A stretch of 5,808 bases of DNA, taken from Acidobacteriota bacterium (GTDB taxonomy: Bacteria > Acidobacteriota > Terriglobia > UBA7540). The DNA is taken from contig JAJYJL010000610.1 of assembly GCA_021789565.1 (NCBI GenBank), positions 1 through 5,808 of the forward strand, read 5' to 3'. Position numbers and translations under genes: made by a program. Positions 1 through 5,008 of the stretch are shown here, one piece after another. The notes under the pieces were generated by a model. It ran no database searches and was not told where the DNA came from. It was given only the letters and a program-made list of their open reading frames with translations. Position 1 is the first letter of the stretch. Each line of letters opens with the position of its first letter.

Positions 1-501
1 GGCAAGGTTATTGGCGGCGGCCTGCCAGTGGGCGCCTACGCGGGGAAAGCCTCGCTGATGGAACTGGTCGCTCCCAGCGGACCGGTTTATCAGGCCGGGA
101 CCCTTTCAGGAAATCCACTGGCGGTGGCCGCGGGAGCGAAAACCCTAGAAGTGCTGCGGCGGCCGGGAACCTATGAACGGCTGGAGTCACTGGGCAAAAG
201 GCTGGAGGAGGGTCTTCTGGGACAGGCGAAGCAGGCTGGAATTCCGCTCCGCGTGAACCGCGTGGGTTCTATGCTGACGGCGTTCTTCAGTTCCGCGCCG
301 GTGACGGACTATCCATCCGCCAAAGCATCTGATTCTGCAAGGTTCGGGCGCTTCTTCGGAAAAATGTTGAAGCGGGGAGTCTACTTTCCGCCCTCGCAGT
401 TTGAATCCCTCTTCGTTTCCACAGCGCACTCGGAAGAAGAGATTGACCGGGCGGTCGCTTCGGCAGGCGAAGTCTTTGGGGAAATGGGAGCAGGAGATTG
501 A
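1..501 (+). CDS. hemL: Glutamate-1-semialdehyde 2,1-aminomutase, C-terminal part (5' end outside window)
   Basis: This enzyme converts glutamate-1-semialdehyde to 5-aminolevulinate in the C5 route to haem and other tetrapyrroles. It is a cytosolic PLP enzyme of the class III aminotransferase fold. The frame is open from base 1 to TGA at 499-501, giving 166 residues, roughly the last 40% of a family normally about 430 residues long. The first visible residues, GKVIGGGLPVGAY, match the family's PLP-lysine segment, so the lysine at bases 4-6 is the expected Schiff-base residue. The downstream QAGTLSGNPLAVAAG segment is also a strong HemL signature and separates it from ordinary class III aminotransferases. 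The tail (FPPSQFESLFVSTAHSEEEI) is the usual HemL ending, so the C terminus looks intact. The true start lies left of the window. The gene converges on the AAA+ ATPase gene, with 10 bases between stop codons, and has no evident functional link to the pilus genes. Confidence 0.95.
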   Translation, partial: GKVIGGGLPVGAYAGKASLMELVAPSGPVYQAGTLSGNPLAVAAGAKTLEVLRRPGTYERLESLGKRLEEGLLGQAKQAGIPLRVNRVGSMLTAFFSSAPVTDYPSAKASDSARFGRFFGKMLKRGVYFPPSQFESLFVSTAHSEEEIDRAVASAGEVFGEMGAGD

Positions 502-511
502 TTCCCCTCCG

Positions 512-1756
512 TTAAGATTCCAGGAAATAATTCCGGCAGGCCTGCCTGACGGACGCGCCATCCAGCCTTGGCTGTGTTCCCTGGTATTTGGCGGCCCAGG
601 AGATATGCTGCGCGATGTCGCGAGGGTAGCAGGCTCGGAGCGGCTGCTGGAGAGCGGCCAGCAGGCTTAAAACGCCATCCACCACCGTCGCGTCATAAAC
701 CAGATTGTACTCTTTGCACACACGCTTGAAGATTTCGTGAAACTGCCCAGGGGGCACAAAATCCACCTTGATTTTGGTCTGGATACGGCGAAGGAAGGCT
801 TCGTCGGCCAGCGACCGGGGATCGAGGTTGGTTGCAAAGGCAACGAACAGGTCAAAAGGAATCTCAATCTGCTTTCCTCCCGCCAGATTGAGGAAGTCGA
901 TTCTGCGGTCGAGCGGAACGATCCAGCGGTTGAGCATGTCCTCCGGGCGCATTCTCTGTCTGCCGAAGTCGTCCACCACCAGCACTCCGTTGTTGGCTTT
1001 CATTTGCAGCGGAGCGGTGTAAAACTTGGTGAGAGGATTCATCTGGAGGTCCAGCATCTCGAGGGTCAACTCCCCGCCCACAACAACCCGGGGCCGCTTG
1101 CAGAGGACCCATCGCTGGTCATGCTCGCCCATGGGCTGTTCCTCATCTTCGATTCGCCCGTGCAGGTGGGTGTCGTAAACCGTGATGATCTGGCCGTCAA
1201 CTTCAACGGCGTAGGGAATCCAGATGCGGTCGCCGTAAATTTTAGGAATGCTTTCGGCCATGGCCGTCTTGCCGGTTCCGGCGGGTCCATAAAGAATGAT
1301 GCAACGGCCTGAAACCACGGCTGTCCCCATCTGGTTGAGGGTTTCCACCGGCAGAACCAGATGGCTGAAGGCCTTCTCAACCTGGGGAGGACGGACTTCG
1401 GCTTCCCGGATGCTTTGGGCGTGGATGCGGGCAACATAATCATCCAGCGAGACGGGCGCGGGACCATAATAGTGGTTCAGGTTTAAGAGTTCAAGAGCCC
1501 GGCCTCGTCCTCCGGAAGTGATGGCAATCCGGTGAACGGCCCCCGTCATGCCCTTCACTTCGCAGAGCTGTTCTTTGCGAAGCCTCTCAAAGAGCATCTC
1601 CACAATGGCAAAGCTCAGGCACATCTTCTTGGCCAGTTCGAGGAGGGTGAGTTCTCCCTCGTAATAGAGGATTTTGAGTGCCAGGTCCTCGAGCATGCTG
1701 CGGCGTATGCCAAGGTCTCGCAGGGTTTTCGGAGCGTCAAGTTCAGCGATGATCAT
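512..1756 (-). CDS. Winged-helix plus AAA+ ATPase (MoxR-like), probably Flp-locus associated
   Basis: A 414-residue protein. The N-terminal part (about residues 18-90) reads as a winged-helix-like module: LALKILYYEGELTLLELAKK is followed by a recognition-like helix and a basic wing. An AAA+ domain follows (about 125-390) with Walker A GPAGTGKT (157-164), Walker B VLVVDDFG (258-265), sensor 1 in FATNLD (N310), an arginine-finger candidate in EAFLRRI (R323/R324) and sensor 2 candidate R379 in YPRDI. Walker B carries DD rather than the common DE, so the usual catalytic glutamate is replaced by Asp263. All motifs for ATP binding are otherwise present. There is no signal peptide or membrane segment, so it should be cytoplasmic. 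The ATG start at 1756 has a GAGGGG Shine-Dalgarno (1765-1770, 8-base spacer). From recall, related ATPases occur with Flp pilus genes in Acidobacteria and Deltaproteobacteria, but I know no assigned function. It could be a remodelling chaperone or an ATP-dependent regulator. Identification as an AAA+ ATPase is firm; the role is inferred. Confidence 0.9.
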   Translation of the reverse strand: MIIAELDAPKTLRDLGIRRSMLEDLALKILYYEGELTLLELAKKMCLSFAIVEMLFERLRKEQLCEVKGMTGAVHRIAITSGGRGRALELLNLNHYYGPAPVSLDDYVARIHAQSIREAEVRPPQVEKAFSHLVLPVETLNQMGTAVVSGRCIILYGPAGTGKTAMAESIPKIYGDRIWIPYAVEVDGQIITVYDTHLHGRIEDEEQPMGEHDQRWVLCKRPRVVVGGELTLEMLDLQMNPLTKFYTAPLQMKANNGVLVVDDFGRQRMRPEDMLNRWIVPLDRRIDFLNLAGGKQIEIPFDLFVAFATNLDPRSLADEAFLRRIQTKIKVDFVPPGQFHEIFKRVCKEYNLVYDATVVDGVLSLLAALQQPLRACYPRDIAQHISWAAKYQGTQPRLDGASVRQACRNYFLES

Positions 1757-1764
1757 GGATGGAT

Positions 1765-1770
1765 CCCCTC
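1765..1770 (-). promoter_or_regulatory. Ribosome-binding site of the winged-helix AAA+ ATPase
   Basis: On the minus strand this reads GAGGGG, 8 bases before the ATG at 1756. It supports that ATG as the true start. Confidence 0.6.
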
Positions 1771-1873
1771 TAAGGGCACTGTGAAAATGTTTTGAAACCG
1801 ATGAGCGCCATCACGCCGTTTCGACCTTTCCGCGTCAAGCCTTCCATTCCGCAGGGAGAAAACAACTGAAAAA

Positions 1874-2233
1874 CTAAGGACACTTCTGCCCTTCGGCTGG
1901 GCGGAAGCCTTTCAGCAGGGCCGACTCCTGACGCAAGGAGATGCCGGGGTGCAACTTTCCGTAGAATTTGCTGTCGCGGCAATAATAAAGTCCGGACCTG
2001 GGGTTCACCCAGACTCTGTGTCCCATGTTCGTCGTGGGAGCCGGAGGCGGTGGAGCGGACATGGCCTGCAGCTTTGCCACCACGGCTGCGGGCGCATCGC
2101 GGTACTTGACCAGAGAGGGCGCCAGGGCTGCCAGCGCTGCGAGAAGCAGGACGATGGTAATCGCTGGTCCGTAACGATTGCGTGAAGACCTGTTCGAACT
2201 TTCGGACTGCGAGATTTTGACGATTTCTGCCAT
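1874..2233 (-). CDS. Small membrane-anchored protein with Cys-ended C-terminal domain, function unknown
   Basis: A 119-residue protein I cannot name. A short polar, Ser/Arg-rich N terminus (1-20) precedes one hydrophobic segment (about 22-43, rich in Leu/Ala). Next come a linker with a Pro-rich stretch (PPPPAP, 61-66) and a compact C-terminal domain (about 72-118). That domain has the pattern HRVWVNPRSGLYYC, then FYGK, then GFRPAEGQKC, with cysteines at 85 and 118. The pattern resembles small domains I recall from acidobacterial hypothetical proteins ending in GYRPA-x-G-x-x-C, which slightly resemble a metal-binding or nuclease-leftover fold; this is recall only. The basic N terminus suggests an N-in, C-out anchor with the domain outside the inner membrane. 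ATG at 2233 is the first possible start, because an in-frame TGA lies three codons upstream. No good Shine-Dalgarno is visible, so translation may be weak or leader-independent. The organised sequence and same-strand position between DUF192 and ATPase genes argue that it is real. Confidence 0.75.
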   Translation of the reverse strand: MAEIVKISQSESSNRSSRNRYGPAITIVLLLAALAALAPSLVKYRDAPAAVVAKLQAMSAPPPPAPTTNMGHRVWVNPRSGLYYCRDSKFYGKLHPGISLRQESALLKGFRPAEGQKCP

Positions 2234-2244
2234 GCTTAATCAAA

Positions 2245-2310
2245 GGGCCCGTCGCCCTGGCTCGGATGACCCGGCCCGCCAGCCTGCCCCCCTCGCAATG
2301 ACGGGTGCCC
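2245..2310. repeat. Palindromic intergenic element with nested inverted repeats
   Basis: Outer arms CCCGTC (2248-2253) and GACGGG (2300-2305) are perfect inverted repeats. Pairing continues outward as GGG (2245-2247) with CCC (2308-2310) across a 2-base bulge. Inside, CTGGC (2257-2261) pairs with GCCAG (2278-2282) and CGG (2263-2265) with CCG (2271-2273). An overlapping alternative hairpin pairs CCCTCGCA (2290-2297) with TGCGAGGG (2312-2319), with a second stem GCCTGC (2282-2287)/GCAGGC (2325-2330) around it. On the minus strand bases 2291-2302 read GTCATTGCGAGG, which resembles the head of dispersed palindromic intergenic repeats I remember from many environmental bacteria. It lies wholly between two genes. 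Whether it is a dispersed repeat, an mRNA processing or attenuation structure, or chance in GC-rich DNA cannot be settled from one copy. Confidence 0.45.
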
Positions 2311-2339
2311 CTGCGAGGGCGGATGCAGGCCCGCCCGGT

Positions 2340-2353
2340 CAACCGAACGGTTG
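2340..2353. promoter_or_regulatory. 14-base dyad, possible operator
   Basis: Perfect 6-base arms CAACCG and CGGTTG flank AA. The site is about 107-120 bases upstream of the start of the 119-residue protein and 59 bases past the DUF192 stop codon. The size and symmetry fit a dimeric repressor site, but no convincing promoter sits beside it, so an operator role is only a guess. Confidence 0.25.
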
Positions 2354-2411
2354 TCTCCGTGTGCCGATGGCCAGCCGTGCGGAAATGCCCGGCACTGTTT
2401 GAAAGGGCCGG

Positions 2412-2870
2412 CTAGGCCCTGACTGTGGTGCCGTTCTTCGGTATGCGTTCCGAAGGCTGGGATGCGGACACGGAGCGTGATTCAGCAGGCGTGGGCAAAG
2501 GCCCGATTTCAAGAAGGTCGCCAACATGGGTTCGAGTTCTGAAAATGGTGTGAGGCGGCAACTCGAGCACGCTGTCGGCCTTCAGAATGACCTTTGAGAT
2601 CCTAAACGGGCGGACGTGTTCCTCGATGTGAACGACATGGTTGCTTCGGTCGAGGAAAACGATGTCAATTGAGAACAACATGCCGATGGTGTGCACGCCA
2701 TAGGAAGGGACGATCCACAGTCCCTGCCCGGGCCGTGCCCAGCGGCTGGTCCTTCCCAACAGACCCACAAGTCGACCCATGTAGCTGTCGGCTACTGAAG
2801 CATTCGTAGCAACGAATGTTTCGCGAGTCTTGTTGTAAACGTACACCCGTTTCCGGTTATTATTACCCAC
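2412..2870 (-). CDS. DUF192 family protein
   Basis: A 152-residue protein of the DUF192 family (COG1430), whose biochemical role is not established. The domain spans about residues 20-122. Recognisable family landmarks are MGRLVGLLGR (31-40), GQGLWIVPSYGVHTIGM (48-64), the hallmark IDIVFLDRSNHVV (68-80), the SVLELPP turn (100-106) and the closing GDLLEIG (117-123). The tail after 124 is Pro/Ser-rich and probably disordered. Many DUF192 proteins are exported, but no signal peptide is visible here, so a cytoplasmic location is likely. The start is GTG at 2870, chosen because a GGGGAG Shine-Dalgarno lies 8 bases upstream; the next in-frame ATG (Met31) would cut into the domain. It sits 36 bases after the small membrane peptide gene and downstream of tadC. 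DUF192 genes are often seen next to tad loci, which fits an accessory role, but no mechanism can be read from the sequence. Confidence 0.88.
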   Translation of the reverse strand: MGNNNRKRVYVYNKTRETFVATNASVADSYMGRLVGLLGRTSRWARPGQGLWIVPSYGVHTIGMLFSIDIVFLDRSNHVVHIEEHVRPFRISKVILKADSVLELPPHTIFRTRTHVGDLLEIGPLPTPAESRSVSASQPSERIPKNGTTVRA

Positions 2871-2878
2871 GCCTATTG

Positions 2879-2884
2879 CTCCCC
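2879..2884 (-). promoter_or_regulatory. Ribosome-binding site fixing the GTG start of the DUF192 gene
   Basis: The minus strand reads GGGGAG with an 8-base spacer to GTG at 2868-2870. No ATG lies in a suitable place, so this site decides the start. Confidence 0.65.
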
Positions 2885-2906
2885 ACGCAAGCTATCGATG
2901 TCGCAT

Positions 2907-3005
2907 CTAGTCTCGAGATGCCTGCCGTTTGCGACGCCAGATGATGATGTACAGCACGATAACTGCTCCGATACCGGCAATGATTCGAATGGTTGTAGCA
3001 TCCAT
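2907..3005 (-). CDS. 32-residue single-pass membrane peptide, novel
   Basis: A short gene, ATG at 3003-3005 to TAG at 2907-2909. The peptide starts MDATTIR, has an uninterrupted hydrophobic stretch IIAGIGAVIVLYIIIW (8-23), and ends in a strongly basic tail RRKRQASRD (24-32). It is one transmembrane helix with a short acidic head and a basic stop-transfer-like tail, predicted N-out, C-in by the positive-inside rule. A near-ideal Shine-Dalgarno GGAGGA (3013-3018) stands 7 bases before the ATG, as strong as that of tadB. It lies 83 bases after tadC and 36 bases before the DUF192 gene, on the same strand. The size is below most annotation cut-offs, so it is probably unannotated. I do not recognise it. 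It could be a small partner of the TadB/TadC platform or of the neighbouring DUF192 protein. It is far shorter than a typical Flp pilin and I see no prepilin cleavage motif. Confidence 0.7.
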   Translation of the reverse strand: MDATTIRIIAGIGAVIVLYIIIWRRKRQASRD

Positions 3006-3012
3006 TTTATTG

Positions 3013-3018
3013 TCCTCC
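3013..3018 (-). promoter_or_regulatory. Strong ribosome-binding site of the 32-residue peptide gene
   Basis: The minus strand reads GGAGGA, 7 bases before ATG at 3005. It is the main evidence, with the membrane-like peptide, that the short frame is translated. Confidence 0.7.
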
Positions 3019-3088
3019 AGACTGATTGAGTTTGAGGTGAACCAACTTCTTTTGCTTGAGTTCGTCCCCTTTGATGGTCAAGATCTCC

Positions 3089-4003
3089 TCAGTGATGCAT
3101 TCCGACAAACTGCCGGAATATCGTGATGATTGCGGGCCCCAGAATAACCACAAACAGAGCCGGGAAAATGAAAAACACCAGCGGCGGCACCATTTTGACC
3201 GGGGTCTTGGCCGCAGCTTCCTCGGCCCTTTGCCGGCGCTTCATGCGCATGTCGTCGGCATGGACGCGCAGAGATTGCGAGACGCTGGTCCCGAAACGGT
3301 CCGTCTGGATCAGCATGGCAACCAGAGCTTTGATGTCGTCCACTCCAGTGCGGGAGGACAGTTCGCGCATAGCTTCAATCCGGGTCCGCCCGATGCGGAT
3401 TTGAGCGTTGACTAGATCAAGCTCGCTGCAGAGTTCAGGATGGGTAATCCGCAACTCCTGCGAAACACGCATAAACGCCTGGTCAAGCCCCAATCCAGCC
3501 TCGATGCAGACCACCAGCAGGTCCAGGGCGTCGGGGAGCGCCTTGCGCAGAATGGTCTGTCGCTTTTTGACACGGCGCGAGAGCCACATGTCGGGAAGAA
3601 GAAATCCTGCCAGCAAAGCGAGAATGTAAATCAACATCGCGTTGCCAGATTGCGTCAGGCCCGAAAAGTAGGCACCGATCAGGAAGACAATGGGGAGCAG
3701 GATCTTGGCGCCCCTCAGCGCCATGAGGGCTTCCGGCCGCCGGTAGCCGGCCCGCACGAGCATCAGTTTCGTGGCCGACATGTCTTTGGAGGAGGGAAGC
3801 AGCTTCCCCACGTCGCTCAGTACACGAGCAGCCTTTTGAGTCTGCTTTTCGCGGAAGGTGACTTTCCTTTTTGCCGCCAAGGGTTGCCACAGTCTGGACA
3901 ACCGGTCTGCGATTGGGAAATCACCGGGCGAGAACGCATAGACCAGTGCGCCCGCCACTACCACAATCGCCACAAACGTTAGTCCTACCGCTAGCCAAAC
4001 CAT
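3089..4003 (-). CDS. tadC: Flp pilus assembly inner-membrane platform protein TadC
   Basis: A 304-residue protein of the T2SSF (GspF-like) family, of normal length for TadC. TadC works with TadB as the inner-membrane platform through which the TadA ATPase drives pilin assembly. An N-terminal membrane segment (about 4-23) is followed by a cytoplasmic linker, two closely spaced membrane segments (about 100-116 and 122-139), the T2SSF domain (about 154-279) and a last membrane segment (about 271-293). Family landmarks are LPDALDLLVVCIEAGLGLDQ (156-175), the DDIKALVAMLIQTDRFGTS run (222-240), and AEEAAAKTPVKMVPPLVFF (260-278), the last a strong TadC signature. The ATG start at 4003 has a GAGGG-type Shine-Dalgarno just upstream, and the gap to the tadB stop is 21 bases. 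The call as TadC rather than TadB rests on these C-terminal motifs and on gene order. Confidence 0.92.
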   Translation of the reverse strand: MVWLAVGLTFVAIVVVAGALVYAFSPGDFPIADRLSRLWQPLAAKRKVTFREKQTQKAARVLSDVGKLLPSSKDMSATKLMLVRAGYRRPEALMALRGAKILLPIVFLIGAYFSGLTQSGNAMLIYILALLAGFLLPDMWLSRRVKKRQTILRKALPDALDLLVVCIEAGLGLDQAFMRVSQELRITHPELCSELDLVNAQIRIGRTRIEAMRELSSRTGVDDIKALVAMLIQTDRFGTSVSQSLRVHADDMRMKRRQRAEEAAAKTPVKMVPPLVFFIFPALFVVILGPAIITIFRQFVGMHH

Positions 4004-4024
4004 TTTTCTTTACCCTCAGCCGAT

Positions 4025-4996
4025 TTAAACGTCGATGTTAACGATCTTCCACAACATCAGGGACCCGACAATCTGCAGAAATACTGCCAGGCCGATAATG
4101 TAAGGGCCGAAAGGATCAGTAAACAGGGGCTTCATATAGCTCGGGTTGAGAAACCGCAAGATGAATCCCATGATGGGCGGCAGTGAAATCAGGATGGCTG
4201 CCGTTAAACGCCCCTGGGCGGTCTTGATTTTGACTTCGCCAAGAATTCGGAACCTTTCTCGAACCACGTGCGAAAGGTTGTCCAGAATTTCCGCCAGGTT
4301 GCCGCCTGTATCCTTTTGAATCAGCACCGCCGTCACAAAGAACCGAACGTCGATCAGGGGGATGCGCTCTGCGAAGTTCAGGAGCGCGTCTCGCAAGGGA
4401 AGGCCGAAGTTCTGTTCTTCAAAAGTGGTACGGAACTCGCCGGACACGGGTTCGGGCAATTCCGTGGTAATCATTTCGAGGCCTGTTGAAAAGGAATGGC
4501 CGGCGCGCACGGCGCGTCCCAGAAGGTCGATGGCCTCCGGGAAAATCTTTTCGAACGATTTCAGGCGGCTCCGGCGCTTGAAGGCGATGACTCCAATGGG
4601 AATGAGCGCTCCGACAGGGATGAATAAGAGGGCTAACAGGGCGCTGTCCGTCATCCTGCTGCCGACCAGAAATCCGGCGATAGCCAGGATGGCGCTCAAA
4701 AGGATCAGCCTGCCCGGCTTGACCTTCATTCCGGCCTGGCCAATATAGTTCCTGAGCTTGTCGGACCACTTCCATTTCAGCAGAATCCGGTGGATGGCGG
4801 GTACATCACTGAGAAGCTCGTCGCGAACCACCTTCAATTCGAGAGATTCGCTGCCCCGCTTGGCGCTGCGCTCGATGGCGTCCAGGCGTTTGGCGACGAT
4901 CTTGTCCGGAGCCGTGCCGCCGGTGGTGGCAAAGAACACGCCGCCCACCACCAGGAGAATAACCAGGAATGTTAATCCGGCTAAAGCCAGAGCCAT
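4025..4996 (-). CDS. tadB: Flp pilus assembly inner-membrane platform protein TadB
   Basis: A 323-residue T2SSF-family protein of usual TadB length, predicted to sit in the inner membrane and pair with TadC. One N-terminal membrane segment (about 4-24) precedes a charged cytoplasmic region. A membrane hairpin follows (about 96-112 and 118-139), then the T2SSF domain (about 153-278), and one or two C-terminal membrane segments (about 264-283 and 298-317). Family landmarks are FPEAIDLLGRAVRAGHSF (152-169), PLRDALLNFAERIPLIDVRF (200-219), QKDTGGNLAEILDNLSHVVR (227-246) and the LTAAILISLPP turn (264-274). The ATG at 4996 has an ideal AAGGAG Shine-Dalgarno with a 6-base spacer. That site overlaps the tadA stop codon, so translation is likely coupled to tadA. 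Confidence 0.93.
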   Translation of the reverse strand: MALALAGLTFLVILLVVGGVFFATTGGTAPDKIVAKRLDAIERSAKRGSESLELKVVRDELLSDVPAIHRILLKWKWSDKLRNYIGQAGMKVKPGRLILLSAILAIAGFLVGSRMTDSALLALLFIPVGALIPIGVIAFKRRSRLKSFEKIFPEAIDLLGRAVRAGHSFSTGLEMITTELPEPVSGEFRTTFEEQNFGLPLRDALLNFAERIPLIDVRFFVTAVLIQKDTGGNLAEILDNLSHVVRERFRILGEVKIKTAQGRLTAAILISLPPIMGFILRFLNPSYMKPLFTDPFGPYIIGLAVFLQIVGSLMLWKIVNIDV

Positions 4997-5002
4997 GTTG
5001 AT

Positions 5003-5008
5003 CTCCTT
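5003..5008 (-). promoter_or_regulatory. tadB ribosome-binding site overlapping the tadA stop codon
   Basis: The minus strand reads AAGGAG, 6 bases before the tadB ATG. Its first two bases belong to the TAA stop of tadA (5007-5009). Ribosomes ending on tadA would cover or release this site, which points to translational coupling. Confidence 0.7.

Noticed and set aside
535..546. 12-base perfect palindrome GGCAGGCCTGCC near the hemL/ATPase convergent end
   Set aside because: It lies inside the ATPase coding region, has no loop and no T run, so it is not a convincing terminator; such palindromes are common in GC-rich coding DNA.
737..1312. A 191-residue plus-strand open frame
   Set aside because: It is antisense to the AAA+ ATPase coding region, whose Walker and sensor motifs prove the minus-strand frame; the plus-strand product shows no recognisable pattern.
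1810..1838. Possible minus-strand promoter for the ATPase gene: TTGACG (1833-1838) and CGTGAT (1810-1815), 17-base spacing
   Set aside because: The -35-like box is good but the -10-like box matches the consensus at only three of six positions, and the gene may be transcribed from upstream.
1770..2342. A 190-residue minus-strand open frame overlapping the 119-residue protein gene
   Set aside because: It is in another frame over the same DNA, is rich in Arg/Gly/Ser without domain-like structure, and the embedded 119-residue frame has a clear membrane segment and organised C-terminal domain.
2405..2419. GGGCC/GGCCC hairpin overlapping the DUF192 stop codon, followed by TTTC on the minus strand
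   Set aside because: The stem is only 5 bases and the T run is short and broken, so it is not a credible intrinsic terminator.
3440..3982. A 180-residue plus-strand open frame
   Set aside because: It is the antisense shadow of tadC, with a low-complexity His/Gln/Arg-rich product.
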